A stretch of DNA of 64,000 nt, taken from Wenzhouxiangella marina. Lineage in GTDB: Bacteria; Pseudomonadota; Gammaproteobacteria; Xanthomonadales; Wenzhouxiangellaceae. Location of the stretch: positions 2,784,501 to 2,848,500 of the forward strand of contig NZ_CP012154.1 of assembly GCF_001187785.1 (NCBI RefSeq), written 5' to 3'. This document shows positions 11,762 to 21,477 of this stretch, piece after piece. The position numbers were made by a program, and so were the translations under genes. Below the pieces are notes generated by a model, which saw only the letters and a list, made by a program, of their open reading frames with translations, had not been told where the DNA came from and ran no database searches. Numbering within the stretch: the first letter of the stretch is position 1; every line of letters starts with the position of its first letter.

Positions 11762-12819
11762 CGGGCCACCTCCAGGCAGACATCGGCCACGGCCCGCCCT
11801 GCCCTCGGCCGGGCCAGGGCACGGGCGCGGCCGGCCATGGCGGCCAGCTGCTTGCGGCTCAGCGAGGCCAGACGCTCGGCCAGACGCTCGGGGGTGAATT
11901 CGCGCTGCGGCAGCAGCCAGGCGGCGTGGGCCGCGGTCAGGTACTCGGCGTTGGCGGTCTGGTGATCGTCCACGGCGGCCGGGAACGGCACCAGCAGGGC
12001 CGCGACCCCGGCGGCGGCCAGCTCGGCAACGGTCAGGGCACCGGCCCGGCAGATCGCCAGGTCGGCCCGGCCCCAGGCCTCGGCCATGTCGTCGATGAAC
12101 TCGACCACCTCGCCCTCCACGCCCGCGGCCCGATAGGCCTCGAGCGTGCGTTGATACTGACGGCCGGCCTGATGCACGATGCGCGGCCGCGCCTCGGCAG
12201 GCAGACGGGCCAGGGCCTGCGGGATCACTTCCGCAAAAGCCAGAGCACCCTGACTGCCCCCGATGACGAGCAATTGCAGCGGCCCGCTCCGATCGGCAAA
12301 GCGAGCTTCAGGGTCCGGCAGGGCGGCGATGTCGTCGCGCACGGGATTGCCGCAGTGCTCGGCACCCTTGAGCACGGCGGGGAAGCCGCTCATCACGCGC
12401 GCGGCCAGTGGCCGCAGCCAGCGATTGGTCAGACCGGCAATGGCGTTCTGCTCGTGGAGCACCAGGGGGATGCCCATCAAGCGGGCCATGACGCCACCGG
12501 GGCCGGCCACGTAGCCGCCCATGCTGAGCACGCAATCGGGCCGGTGACGACGCAGGATCCGGCGCGCCTGGACCATGGCCTTGAGCACGCGGAACGGGGC
12601 CACCAGCCAGCCCAGCAGGCCGCGGCCGCGCAGGCCGGCGATGTCGATCGTGTCCAGTTCGATGCCGGCGGCCGGCACCAGGCGATTCTCGAGGCCGTTC
12701 GGCGTGCCCAGCCAGCGGACCTCGACGCCTTCGGCGCGGAGCTCGCGAGCCACGGACAGGCCGGGGAAGATGTGCCCACCGGTGCCACCGGCCATGATCA
12801 GAACCCGTGCCCGACTCAT
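11758..12819 (-). CDS. murG: Lipid II synthase MurG
   Basis: A 353-residue membrane-associated glycosyltransferase that adds GlcNAc to lipid I on the cytoplasmic face. The glycine-rich loop MAGGTGGHIFPGL near residue 9 and the UDP-GlcNAc region GGSQGA (near 190) plus CRAGALTVAELAAAG (near 260) are diagnostic. Two ATGs are possible: 12828 and 12819. I prefer 12819 because it overlaps the ftsW stop as ATGA, the rule throughout this operon, and gives MSRARVLIMAGG. Confidence 0.96.
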   Translation of the reverse strand: MSRARVLIMAGGTGGHIFPGLSVARELRAEGVEVRWLGTPNGLENRLVPAAGIELDTIDIAGLRGRGLLGWLVAPFRVLKAMVQARRILRRHRPDCVLSMGGYVAGPGGVMARLMGIPLVLHEQNAIAGLTNRWLRPLAARVMSGFPAVLKGAEHCGNPVRDDIAALPDPEARFADRSGPLQLLVIGGSQGALAFAEVIPQALARLPAEARPRIVHQAGRQYQRTLEAYRAAGVEGEVVEFIDDMAEAWGRADLAICRAGALTVAELAAAGVAALLVPFPAAVDDHQTANAEYLTAAHAAWLLPQREFTPERLAERLASLSRKQLAAMAGRARALARPRAGRAVADVCLEVAR

Positions 12820-14015
12820 ACGGACCATCCCCCGCGCCGACGGCGCGGCCGTTCGAGCTCGACGCGTTTGAGCTCCCAGTCGATCCGGAGCACCAGGGCG
12901 ATGGCGGCGATCGTCATGATCAGGCTGGAGCCACCGGCCGAGACCAGCGGCAGGGTCAGACCCTTGGTCGGCAGCACGCCCAGGTTGACGCCGATGCTGA
13001 CCAGGGCCTGCAGACCGATCCAGAGCGCGATGCCCCAGACCACGAAGGCGGAGAAGGCGCGCTCCATGGTCAGGGCCTTCAGGCCGATGCGAAACATCTG
13101 GCCCACCAGCAAGACGAACAGGCCGAGCACCAGCACGATGCCGACCAGGCCAAGCTCCTCGGCCAGCACGGCGAAGATGAAATCCGTGTGCGCTTCGGGC
13201 AGGTAGTAGAGCTTCTGCACGCTGGAGCCCAGGCCGACGCCGCCGATCTGACCACGACCGACCGCGATCAGGGCCTGGATCAGCTGGAAGCCGCCCGAAT
13301 AGGGGTCGGCCCAGGGATCGACGAAGCTCATGACGCGGCGCAGACGGTAGGGCTCCATCGCCGCGAAACCGAACAACGGAATGGCCGCGCTGCCGAGCAG
13401 GAACAGGTGCTTCCAGGCCGCACCGGCGAGCCAGATCATTCCCGCGACGATCGCCACCAGCACCACCGCCGAACCCATGTCCGGCTGCATCAGGAGAATG
13501 GCCGCCATCAGACCCACGGCCGCCAGCGGTTTGATCGTATCGATGAAGCGCGCGCGGTTGAGCTCCGGGCGACGCGACAGGTAGCCGGCGACGTGGATGA
13601 TCAGCATCAGCTTGACCACTTCGACGACCTGGAAGCGCGTCACGCCCAGGTTGATCCAGCGGGTCGCGCCGTTGACCTCGTGCCCGAGGCCGGGAATGAA
13701 GGGCAGCATCAGGATCAGCACGGCCGCGGGCAGGCAGGCGCGCGCCAGCAGCTCCAGCTGCGGCGTGCCGATGAAACGGAAGCTCAGGGAGGCGACCAGG
13801 GCCACGCCGATGAACATCAGATGGCGCTGGACAAAGTGCCAGGGCCCGACGGAGAAGTTCTCGGCCACGGCCATCGAGGTCGACGCCACCATGATCAGGC
13901 CGATGCTCAACAGCAGGGAGGCCGTGATCACGATCACCGGGTCGAGCCCCACGGTCCGGGGCATTTCTCCCCAGCGGGACGCTTGACGGTGCTTGGCGCT
14001 CGTGCGTGCAGTCAT
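12816..14015 (-). CDS. ftsW: SEDS peptidoglycan glycosyltransferase FtsW
   Basis: A 399-residue polytopic protein with about ten membrane segments that polymerises lipid II at the septum together with FtsI. The SEDS catalytic Asp region is in LMQPDMGSAVV near residue 175. HTDFIFAVLAEELG (near 290) and GLTLPLVSAGGSSL (near 350) are the signature segments. The RWINLGVTRFQVVEVVKL stretch replaces the common QPSE/QPAE motif by QVVE, a variation also seen in other gammaproteobacteria. It starts only 5 bases after mraY ends; the position normally held by murD is absent. Confidence 0.96.
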   Translation of the reverse strand: MTARTSAKHRQASRWGEMPRTVGLDPVIVITASLLLSIGLIMVASTSMAVAENFSVGPWHFVQRHLMFIGVALVASLSFRFIGTPQLELLARACLPAAVLILMLPFIPGLGHEVNGATRWINLGVTRFQVVEVVKLMLIIHVAGYLSRRPELNRARFIDTIKPLAAVGLMAAILLMQPDMGSAVVLVAIVAGMIWLAGAAWKHLFLLGSAAIPLFGFAAMEPYRLRRVMSFVDPWADPYSGGFQLIQALIAVGRGQIGGVGLGSSVQKLYYLPEAHTDFIFAVLAEELGLVGIVLVLGLFVLLVGQMFRIGLKALTMERAFSAFVVWGIALWIGLQALVSIGVNLGVLPTKGLTLPLVSAGGSSLIMTIAAIALVLRIDWELKRVELERPRRRRGGWSV

Positions 14016-14020
14016 CGGCT

Positions 14021-15097
14021 TCAGCGCACCTTCATCGTGGCCAGGCTGAACAGCACCAGCATCACGGCGATGATCCAGAAGCGGACGATCACCTTCGGCT
14101 CCGGCCAGCCCTTGAGTTCGAAATGGTGGTGGATCGGCGCCATCCGGAAGATGCGCTTGCCCGTGAGCTTGAAGGAGGCGACCTGCAGGATCACCGACAG
14201 GGTCTCGATGACGAAGATGCCCGCCATGACGACGAAGATCAGCTCCTGACGCACGGCCACGGCGATCAGGCCGAGCGCGGCGCCGACGCTGAGCGCGCCG
14301 ATGTCACCCATGAAGACCTGGGCCGGATAGGTGTTGAACCACAGGAAGCCGAGCCCGGCGCCGGCCAGGGCCGCGCAGAACACGGCCAGCTCGCCCACGC
14401 CCGGCACGTAGGCCAGGCCGAGGTAGTCGGCGAAGATCGTATGGCCCGTGGCGTAGGCGAAGATGCCCAAGCCTGCGGCCACGAAGACCGCCGGCATGAT
14501 CGCCAGGCCGTCCAGGCCATCGGTCAGATTGACCGCATTGGACGAGCCCACGACCACGAAATAAGTCAGCACGATGAAGCCCAGGCCAAGCGGGATGGCC
14601 ACGTCCTTGAAGAAGGGCACGTACAGGGTGGTCGCGGCCGGCACGTCGGCCGTGGTGTAGAGGAACACGCCCACGGCGAGCGCAGCCAGGGACTGCAGCA
14701 GGTACTTCCAGCGCGCCGACAGCCCGGCGCTGTCGCGGTACTTGAGCTTCTTGTAATCGTCGACGAAGCCGATGGCGCCGAAGGCCACGGTCACGAACAG
14801 CACGGTCCAGATGTAGCGGTTGTTCAGGTCCGACCACAGCAGGGTGCTGAGCACCAGGGCAATCAGGATCATCGCCCCACCCATGGTCGGCGTGCCGGCC
14901 TTGGACTGATGGCTTTCCGGCCCGAGCTCGCGGATCGGCTGGCCGTACTGGCGTCGCACCATGTGGCGGATGAAGAAGGGGCCGATGAGCAGCGACACGG
15001 CCATCGCCGTCATCGCCGCCATGACCGTGCGGAAGGTGATGAAGCGGAACAGCGCGATGTCCAGCGCCAGCAGATGTTCGATGATCCAGGCCAGCAT
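14021..15097 (-). CDS. mraY: Phospho-N-acetylmuramoyl-pentapeptide transferase MraY
   Basis: A 358-residue polytopic enzyme that makes lipid I from UDP-MurNAc-pentapeptide and undecaprenyl phosphate. Catalytic and metal residues are visible in GFVDDYKKL (Asp-Asp near residue 117), [14 protein letters not shown] (near 188), [15 protein letters not shown] (near 264) and the [11 protein letters not shown] triple-His loop (near 326). Its start shares one base with the murF stop (TGATG). Confidence 0.98.
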   Translation of the reverse strand: MLAWIIEHLLALDIALFRFITFRTVMAAMTAMAVSLLIGPFFIRHMVRRQYGQPIRELGPESHQSKAGTPTMGGAMILIALVLSTLLWSDLNNRYIWTVLFVTVAFGAIGFVDDYKKLKYRDSAGLSARWKYLLQSLAALAVGVFLYTTADVPAATTLYVPFFKDVAIPLGLGFIVLTYFVVVGSSNAVNLTDGLDGLAIMPAVFVAAGLGIFAYATGHTIFADYLGLAYVPGVGELAVFCAALAGAGLGFLWFNTYPAQVFMGDIGALSVGAALGLIAVAVRQELIFVVMAGIFVIETLSVILQVASFKLTGKRIFRMAPIHHHFELKGWPEPKVIVRFWIIAVMLVLFSLATMKVR

Positions 15098-16431
15098 CAG
15101 TGTTTCTCCCCGATCATGGCGCGGACGATCCGTTCCATGGCGCTGGAACGCGAGCCCTTGACCAGGCAGACCACGTCAGCATGAATGGCGTCGGCCAGGG
15201 CGCTCGCCAGGGCTTCGTGGCCCTCGAAATGTTCTGCGCCCGGCCCGAAGGCGCGACTGGCCGCGGCGGCATGGGCACCCAGCGTGAACAGTCGGCGCAC
15301 GCCCAGATCGGCGGCGGACTGCCCCATCTCGGCGTGCAGCTTGTCGCTGTCCGGGCCCAGCTCGGCCATATCCCCCAGCACCAGCCAGGCCTCGCCCGGC
15401 AGCTCGCTGAGCACCTTCAGACCGGCATACAGGGACGCAGGATTGGCGTTGTAGGTGTCGTCGATCAGGGTCCAGCCGGCCTCGCTGCGATGGCTTTCCA
15501 GGCGTCCCGGCAGGCTATTGATCGAGGCCAGGCCCGCCGCGATCTCGGCTGCCGGCACGTCGAGGGCAAGGGCGACGGCGGCGGCAGCCGCGGCATTCAT
15601 CCGATTGTGCTCACCGGCCACCGCCAGGGTGGTTTCGATGCGACCGACCGGGGTGTCCAGATTCAGCCGTCCCGCCGGACCATCCAGCAGGCGCACCTGG
15701 GCAGCCTCGGAACGGCCGAAGCTCAGGCGCTGGCAGTGCGCGGCACGGGCCTGCCAGTCCGCGAAGAAGCGATCGTCGGCATTGATCACGGCGACGCCTT
15801 CGGCGGGCAGGCTCTCGAACAGCTCGCCCTTGGTGCGGGCCACGCCTTCCAGGCTGCCGAGACGCTCCAGATGGGCCGGTCCGGCATTGGTGACCACACC
15901 GACCCGGGGCCGGGCCAGGGCCGCCAGATCGCGGATATCTCCCGCCTGACCGCAGCCCATTTCGATGACTGCGAAGCGGTGCTCGCGCTCCAGGCGACCC
16001 AGGGTCACGGGCACGCCCAGTTCGTTGTTGTAGTTGCCGCGGGTGGCCAGGGTTGGACCGACCCGGCTCAGGATGGCGGCGATCATTTCCTTGACCGTGG
16101 TCTTGCCGTTGCTGCCGGTCACGCCGACCACGATCACGTCCAGCGCTGCCCGCCAGGCCGCGGCGATCGACTGCAGCGCGACGGCCACGTCCGCGACCTC
16201 GATCTGCGGCAGATCGACATCGAGGCGGCGGCTGACCAGGGCCGCCGACGCGCCGGAGCGCGCGGCCGCCTCGACGAAGGCATGGCCATCGACGCGCTCA
16301 CCGGGCAGGGCCACGAACAGCTCACCGGCCTGCAGCTTGCGGCTGTCCAGGCAGAGACCGCGAATGGCCACGTCCTGACCGCTCATGCGTCCTCCGCAGG
16401 CCTGGGTGGCGGCGCTGAGCAACATGTCCAT
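15097..16431 (-). CDS. murF: UDP-MurNAc-tripeptide--D-alanyl-D-alanine ligase
   Basis: A 444-residue Mur ligase adding the D-Ala-D-Ala dipeptide. The P-loop [14 protein letters not shown] is near residue 103. [15 protein letters not shown] near 130 is the MurF-specific loop, and [12 protein letters not shown] near 325 is the conserved C-terminal segment. It sits directly downstream of murE with a one-base overlap and directly upstream of mraY. Confidence 0.97.
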   Translation of the reverse strand: MDMLLSAATQACGGRMSGQDVAIRGLCLDSRKLQAGELFVALPGERVDGHAFVEAAARSGASAALVSRRLDVDLPQIEVADVAVALQSIAAAWRAALDVIVVGVTGSNGKTTVKEMIAAILSRVGPTLATRGNYNNELGVPVTLGRLEREHRFAVIEMGCGQAGDIRDLAALARPRVGVVTNAGPAHLERLGSLEGVARTKGELFESLPAEGVAVINADDRFFADWQARAAHCQRLSFGRSEAAQVRLLDGPAGRLNLDTPVGRIETTLAVAGEHNRMNAAAAAAVALALDVPAAEIAAGLASINSLPGRLESHRSEAGWTLIDDTYNANPASLYAGLKVLSELPGEAWLVLGDMAELGPDSDKLHAEMGQSAADLGVRRLFTLGAHAAAASRAFGPGAEHFEGHEALASALADAIHADVVCLVKGSRSSAMERIVRAMIGEKH

Positions 16432-17906
16432 CAGGCGGCCCTCCCGAAGGCGGAGCGAACGGCATCGAGATCGGAAAAGGCATGGCGCTGATCGCCGACC
16501 ACCTGCTCGGTCTCATGACCCTTGCCGGCAATCAGGATCACGTCTTCGGGCGCGGCCTCGGCCAGGGCCCGGGCAATCGCCTCGGCCCGGTCCAGCAGGA
16601 CCTGCGCGCGCTCGGGGTGGCGCATGCCGCCCTGGATCGCGCGCACGATGCTCAGGGGGGCTTCGTGGCGCGGGTTGTCATTGGTCAGGATGACCCGGTC
16701 GGCCAGGGCTTCGGCGATCCGGCCCATCATCGGGCGCTTCTCGCGATCACGGTCCCCACCGCAGCCGAACACGCACCAAAGGGCGCCGGGCTCCAGGGTC
16801 CGCAGGCTCTTCAGGGCCGTTTCGAGAGCATCGGGGGTGTGCGCGTAGTCGATCACGGCCAGGCCACGACCGGCCTGGGCGATCGGCTGCATCCGACCGG
16901 GGACGGGACGGAGCGCGGCGATGCGACGAACCAGTTCCTCGGCGCTCAGGCCCCGGGCATCGAGTTCGACGGCCACGATCATCAGGTTGTAGAGGTTGAT
17001 CTCGCCGAGCAGGCCCGAACGAATCTCGAGGGAAGGGGCTGCGTTCAATCCATGCAGGGTCGCCACCAGACCATCGCGATCGGCGCGCAGCCCTTCGGCA
17101 TGCACATCCGCGCCCTGCTCCGCCCGTACCGCCAGGGTCCGGAGTCCGCCCGAGCCGGCCAGGCGCTCGGCCAGCTCGCGGCCGAAGGCATCGTCGACAT
17201 TGATGATCTGGCGCTCGCTGGCGTAGTCCTGGAACAGCCGCGCCTTCGCCTCGCCGTAGGCCTGCAGATCGGCGTGGTAGTCCAGGTGGTCGTGGCCCAG
17301 GGTCGTGAAGATCACGGTCCGGAAGCGAAGCCCGGCCAGGCGCTGCTGGTCCAGGGCGTGCGAGGAGGCCTCGAACACGACCGTGCGCTCGCCCGCATCC
17401 GCCAGTTCGCTCAGATGACGGTAGACGCTGAACAGGTCGGGGGTGGTGTGCGTTCCGGCACGATGCGCACCCGGACGGCCGATGCCGAGGGTGCCGATCA
17501 TCGCAGCATCCAGCGCCTGGGCCAGCAGCCAGGCGACAGACGTCTTGCCGTTCGTTCCGGTCACGGCCAGCAGTTCCAGGCGCTCGCAGGGATCGCCCCA
17601 GCAGCGTCGAGCCAGCTCGGGCAGCTGCACGGCCAGGTCGTTGACTTCGATCATCGCCAGACCGCGACGGTCCGGCACCGGATGAGCGCCGTCATGCAGC
17701 ACTGCGACCGCGCCGCGCTCGATGGCCTGGTCGATGAATTCCATGCCGTGGCGGCGGTGACCGGCCAGGGCCACGAAGACGTCACCGGGCTCGGCGCTGC
17801 GAGCATCGAGCACGAGCGACGAAAACTCGACGGCCGGCGCGCGGCCCGGCGTGACCAGGCCTTCGAGCAGTCGATCGAGCATGCGCGGGCTGCGGGCCTC
17901 AGTCAT
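16431..17906 (-). CDS. murE: UDP-MurNAc-L-Ala-D-Glu--meso-DAP ligase
   Basis: A 491-residue Mur ligase that adds the third stem residue. The P-loop VTGTNGKTSVAWL is near residue 110. DNPRHEAP near 407 is the motif that marks meso-diaminopimelate rather than lysine as substrate, which fits a Gram-negative wall. IAGKGHE near 460 is the conserved C-terminal end. It overlaps ftsI by 8 bases and murF by 1 base. Confidence 0.97.
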   Translation of the reverse strand: MTEARSPRMLDRLLEGLVTPGRAPAVEFSSLVLDARSAEPGDVFVALAGHRRHGMEFIDQAIERGAVAVLHDGAHPVPDRRGLAMIEVNDLAVQLPELARRCWGDPCERLELLAVTGTNGKTSVAWLLAQALDAAMIGTLGIGRPGAHRAGTHTTPDLFSVYRHLSELADAGERTVVFEASSHALDQQRLAGLRFRTVIFTTLGHDHLDYHADLQAYGEAKARLFQDYASERQIINVDDAFGRELAERLAGSGGLRTLAVRAEQGADVHAEGLRADRDGLVATLHGLNAAPSLEIRSGLLGEINLYNLMIVAVELDARGLSAEELVRRIAALRPVPGRMQPIAQAGRGLAVIDYAHTPDALETALKSLRTLEPGALWCVFGCGGDRDREKRPMMGRIAEALADRVILTNDNPRHEAPLSIVRAIQGGMRHPERAQVLLDRAEAIARALAEAAPEDVILIAGKGHETEQVVGDQRHAFSDLDAVRSAFGRAA

Positions 17907-19602
17907 CGCCGCTCACCTCGGCCTGCACCATCAGCGCATCGAGCTGATCCGGCGGCACGTTGAACAGGCGCAGGCCCGCATCCATGACGCGAGCGAACAC
18001 GGGCGCGGCCACCTGGCCGCCGTAGTATTCCTCACCGCCCGGATCATTGATGACCACGGTCGCCGCCAGTCGCGGGCGCGAAGCGGGGGCGAAACCGGTG
18101 AAACTGGCCACGTAGCGATCGTTGTAGCCGCCACCACCGGCCTTGCGTGAGGTGCCGGTCTTGCCGGCCACGCGGTAGCCCGGGATCGCGGCGCGCGTAC
18201 CCGTGCCACCGGGCTGGGTGACGGTTTCCATCATCAGCGCCAGCTGGCGGGCGAGTACGGGGTCGAGTACCGACTGGGGTGGATTGTCCGTGTCCAGAAC
18301 GAAGGTCGGCTGGCGCAGGCGGCCGCCATCGGCGATCGCTGCCGTGGCACGCGTCAGCTGCAGGGGCGTGACCGACAGGCCATAGCCGTAGGCCAGGGTG
18401 GCCTGCTCGAGCTTGCGCCAGCGCTCGTAGTCGCGGAGCACGCCGGCCGATTCTCCAGGAAAGCCGGTGCCCGTGACGTTGCCGAAACCGAAGCGCGAAT
18501 AGACGCCCCAGAGGTGACGGGCGTCCATGCTCAGCACCAGGTCGACGATGCCGACGTTGGAGGACTTGGTCAGCAGGTCGGTGACGGTCAGTTCGCCGTA
18601 GTTGCGGACGTCTCGAATCGTATGGCCGGCCACTTCCATGGTGCCCGGCGAGGTATCGACGACCATCTCCGGCGTGGCGATGCCGGCCTCGAGCACGGCG
18701 GCCATGGCGAAGGGCTTGATCACCGAGCCCGGCTCGAGCACGTCGGTGACGGCCCGGTTGCGCAGCCCATCGGACACGCCGCGCTCCGGCGCATTGGGGT
18801 TGTAGCTGGGGTAGTTGACCATCGCCAGCACCTCGCCGGTGCCGACGTCCATGACCACGATCGAGCCCGAGCGGGCCTCGAATTCCATCACTGCCGCCTT
18901 CAGCTCACGGAAGGCCAGGTACTGCAGGCGCCGGTCCAGGGTCAGCTGCAGATCGCGGCCGGGCTGCATCTCGCGCACCAGCTCGACTTCCTGCACCGTT
19001 CGTCCGAGACGGTCCTTGATCACGCGCTTGGCGCCGGGCTCGCCCTGCAGCCAGCTGTTGTAAGCGAGCTCCAGGCCTTCCTGGCCGAAGTCATCGATAT
19101 TGGTGAAACCCAGCACCTGGGCCGTCACGTCGCCGGTCGGGTAGAAGCGGCGGTACTCGCCTTCGAGATGGACGCCCGGAATGCCCAGCGCCATCACGCG
19201 CTCGGCCAGATCCGGGTGCACGCGGCGCTCGAGCCAGACGAACTCGCGGCTGGCGCGCTGGGTCAGGCGGCGCTCCAGCTCTTCGGCGGGCATCTCCAAT
19301 AGGCTCGCCAGCATCGGCAGCTTTTCCGATTCCTGCAGCAGGGTGCCGGGGTGGGCCCAGATCGAATCGACGGGCGTCGACACGGCCAGCGGCTCGCCAT
19401 GGCGGTCGAGAATGCTGCCCCTGACGGTCGGGATCGCCACCTGGCGCAGGAAGCGGGCCTCGCCCTCGCTCTGCAGGAACTCCGATTCCATCACCTGCAG
19501 GTTCACCGCCCGACCGACCAGCACCATGCAGGCCAGCAGCATCACCCCGGCGGTCAGCCAGAGGCGAATGATGCTCTGCGAATGGGGGTTCGGCGCACTC
19601 AT
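17899..19602 (-). CDS. ftsI: Septal transpeptidase FtsI (PBP3)
   Basis: A 567-residue monofunctional class B penicillin-binding protein that cross-links septal peptidoglycan. It has a cytoplasmic tail, one membrane segment near residues 15-37 (LWLTAGVMLLACMVLVG), a PBP dimer domain beginning RGSILDRHGEPLAVS, and a transpeptidase domain. The active-site motifs are SVIK (EPGSVIKPFA), SSN (TKSSNVGIV) and KTGT (AGKTGTSRK). The start ATG 19602 overlaps the ftsL stop as ATGA; the longer frame upstream is ftsL shadow. Confidence 0.97.
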   Translation of the reverse strand: MSAPNPHSQSIIRLWLTAGVMLLACMVLVGRAVNLQVMESEFLQSEGEARFLRQVAIPTVRGSILDRHGEPLAVSTPVDSIWAHPGTLLQESEKLPMLASLLEMPAEELERRLTQRASREFVWLERRVHPDLAERVMALGIPGVHLEGEYRRFYPTGDVTAQVLGFTNIDDFGQEGLELAYNSWLQGEPGAKRVIKDRLGRTVQEVELVREMQPGRDLQLTLDRRLQYLAFRELKAAVMEFEARSGSIVVMDVGTGEVLAMVNYPSYNPNAPERGVSDGLRNRAVTDVLEPGSVIKPFAMAAVLEAGIATPEMVVDTSPGTMEVAGHTIRDVRNYGELTVTDLLTKSSNVGIVDLVLSMDARHLWGVYSRFGFGNVTGTGFPGESAGVLRDYERWRKLEQATLAYGYGLSVTPLQLTRATAAIADGGRLRQPTFVLDTDNPPQSVLDPVLARQLALMMETVTQPGGTGTRAAIPGYRVAGKTGTSRKAGGGGYNDRYVASFTGFAPASRPRLAATVVINDPGGEEYYGGQVAAPVFARVMDAGLRLFNVPPDQLDALMVQAEVSGDD

Positions 19603-19895
19603 GGGCGATGCTCCACGGTGGCTTCGGCCCAGGGGGCCTCGATCAGGATGCCGACCCGCTCGGGACGCTCCATGTCCAGCTCGGCGCGGGCCTGACGCTC
19701 GATGCGGCCGGACTCGGCCAGCCAGGCCTGCTCGAGCTGGAGCCGGCTCCACTCGACCTTGGCCTGATCGCGCTCTGCCTGCGCCGCCTGCAGAGCGACG
19801 AACAGCTCACGCGAGGTGTGGCGCTGCGCCACGACGGCAATCGCCGAGGCCAGCAGGGCAAGCAGCAGCACGATGAACATCGACCAGCGGATCAT
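19599..19895 (-). CDS. ftsL: Cell division protein FtsL
   Basis: A 98-residue bitopic protein of the FtsQLB complex. A membrane segment at residues 6-27 (MFIVLLLALLASAIAVVAQ) is followed by a leucine-zipper-like coiled coil (LFVALQAAQAERDQAKVEW) and a short C-terminal part. FtsL sequences are poorly conserved; position between rsmH and ftsI, size and topology are the evidence. The ATG at 19895 overlaps the rsmH stop as ATGA. Confidence 0.93.
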   Translation of the reverse strand: MIRWSMFIVLLLALLASAIAVVAQRHTSRELFVALQAAQAERDQAKVEWSRLQLEQAWLAESGRIERQARAELDMERPERVGILIEAPWAEATVEHRP

Positions 19896-20836
19896 GCCGG
19901 GCCCTCCGCGAGTTTCTCGAGCACGCGCAGGCGCGAACTGCGGGCACGAGGATTGGCAAGCAGTTCGGCCTCTGCGGGCCGAATCAGCTTGCCGATGGTG
20001 CGGGCGCGAGGTTTGAAATCGGGGGCCACGGGCAGACGGCGGCTGGCCGGCGGCGCCGAGCACAGGCGCTTGAAGGCCTGCTTGACGCGACGGTCTTCGA
20101 GCGAGTGGAAGCTGATCACGGCCAGGCGGCCGCCGGGTGCGAGGACGTCGACGGCCTGCTCGAGGGCGGAATCGAGGGCGCCGAGCTCATCGTTGACGTG
20201 AATCCGGATGGCCTGGAAAGTGCGCGTAGCGGGGTGACGGTCCGCAGGTGAAGGCCCTGCGGCCCGGGCGACGATGGCGGCAAGTTGGGCGGTTCGCTCG
20301 ATCGGCTGTTCCGCTCTGGCCATGACGATGCTCCGTGCGATCCGGCGCGAGAATTTCTCCTCTCCGTACTCGTAAATCACTCGGGCGATTTCGGCTTCCT
20401 CGGCCCGCGCCAACCAGTCGGCCGCCGACTCGCCCCGTGCCGGGTTCATGCGCATGTCGAGCGGACCGTCGTCGCGGAAACTGAAACCCCGCTCCGGCGT
20501 ATCCAGCTGCGGTGAGGACACCCCCACATCCATCAGCAGCGCATCGATCCGGCCGCGCAGACCGAGTTCATCGGCCATGCGCCCCAGCTCGGCAAAATTG
20601 CCTTGCCAGATCGTCACCCGCTCATCGCCGGACAGCGTCGAGCGGGCGTGTTCGATGGCCTCCGGGTCCTGGTCGATCACGACCAGGCGCCCTTGCGGCC
20701 CGAGCCGGTCCAGCATGGCCCGGCTGTGCCCGCCGCGACCGTAGGTGGCATCCACCACGCGGTCGTCGGGCTCGATCATCAAAGCCTCCAGCGCCGGCCC
20801 TAGCAGCACCGGCACATGTTGGGAGTTGCTTGCCAT
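19892..20836 (-). CDS. rsmH: 16S rRNA (cytosine1402-N4)-methyltransferase RsmH
   Basis: A 314-residue SAM-dependent methyltransferase acting on C1402 in the ribosomal P site. It begins with the typical HVPVLLGPALEAL, followed by DATYGRGGHSRAML (SAM motif I, near residue 30), LLMDVGVSSPQLD near 107 and GFSFRDDGPLDMRMN near 124. The end SRLRVLEKL is also typical. I place the start at ATG 20836; a GTG one codon earlier is possible. It follows mraZ by 6 bases. Confidence 0.97.
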   Translation of the reverse strand: MASNSQHVPVLLGPALEALMIEPDDRVVDATYGRGGHSRAMLDRLGPQGRLVVIDQDPEAIEHARSTLSGDERVTIWQGNFAELGRMADELGLRGRIDALLMDVGVSSPQLDTPERGFSFRDDGPLDMRMNPARGESAADWLARAEEAEIARVIYEYGEEKFSRRIARSIVMARAEQPIERTAQLAAIVARAAGPSPADRHPATRTFQAIRIHVNDELGALDSALEQAVDVLAPGGRLAVISFHSLEDRRVKQAFKRLCSAPPASRRLPVAPDFKPRARTIGKLIRPAEAELLANPRARSSRLRVLEKLAEGPA

Positions 20837-20842
20837 CACCGC

Positions 20843-21295
20843 CTACAGGACCAGCTGGGCCATCTCGGCGGAGGCCTGCTCCTGGATTTCTTTTTCTTCT
20901 TCGATCCGGCGCTGGTTCAGGACGGTCTCGTTCCAGAGTTCGAAACGCTGACCCATGCCCATCATCACCACGCGCTTTTCCAGTCCGGCCACCTGACGAA
21001 GCGTCAGCGGCAACAACACCCGTCCGTTGCTGTCGGGCTCCAGCATCGTCGCCGACCCGACGAGTCGGCGCTGAAGGCTTCGATGCGAGGGATTGAAGGT
21101 CGACAGGCCCATCACCTGCTCACGCACCCGTTCCCATTCGGGCTCCGGATAGATCCAGAGACAGCCCGCGTCGAAGGCGGAATAGGTCAGCACCAGTTTT
21201 CCGTCGCAAGCGGCATCCAGATCCTCGCGATAGCGCGTCGGGATCGCCATGCGACCCTTCGCGTCGAGGTTGATTGCCGTCTCACCGAAAAACAC
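20843..21295 (-). CDS. mraZ: Transcriptional regulator MraZ
   Basis: A 150-residue protein with two SpoVT-AbrB-like repeats: N-terminal FGETAINLDAKGRMAIPTR and internal LEPDSNGRVLLPLTLR. MraZ forms ring-shaped oligomers and represses the dcw operon from repeats just upstream of itself. The start is GTG at 21295, giving MFFGETAINLD; a purine-rich AGTAGGAA lies a few bases upstream. The five direct repeats at 21312-21356 are its likely operator, so autoregulation is expected. Confidence 0.96.
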   Translation of the reverse strand: MFFGETAINLDAKGRMAIPTRYREDLDAACDGKLVLTYSAFDAGCLWIYPEPEWERVREQVMGLSTFNPSHRSLQRRLVGSATMLEPDSNGRVLLPLTLRQVAGLEKRVVMMGMGQRFELWNETVLNQRRIEEEKEIQEQASAEMAQLVL

Positions 21296-21311
21296 CGATT
21301 CCTACTCCGCT

Positions 21312-21356
21312 CCACTAAAGAACCACTTTTTCCCACAATTTACCACTTGGCGCCAC
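21312..21356 (-). promoter_or_regulatory. MraZ operator: five direct GTGG boxes
   Basis: On the plus strand CCAC occurs at 21312, 21323, 21333, 21343 and 21353, that is GTGG boxes on the coding strand at 11, 10, 10 and 10-base spacing. All lie on one DNA face and end 17 bases upstream of the mraZ start. Known MraZ sites are TGGG- or GTGG-type boxes repeated at 10-base intervals in front of mraZ, so this is the expected autoregulatory site. Having five boxes is more than the three in E. coli. Confidence 0.8.
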
Positions 21357-21477
21357 GATAGCCCTCAGGCGCCTCAGTGTCAAGGACCACGGGCGTTTGC
21401 GGGAATTGGGGAGTGGGTCACGGAAATGCCCGGGGTGGGCGGAAGGGAGAGGATTCCGGGTTACGGGTTGCGGGCGA

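Noticed and set aside
13615-13690. FtsW lacking the QPSE/QPAE motif (QVVE instead)
   Set aside because: All other SEDS motifs are intact and this segment varies among gammaproteobacterial FtsW proteins, so it is not a sign of inactivation.
14006-15184. A 392-codon plus-strand frame opposite mraY, checked as a possible relocated murD
   Set aside because: Composition is antisense-like, with no Mur ligase P-loop; no murD is present in the cluster.
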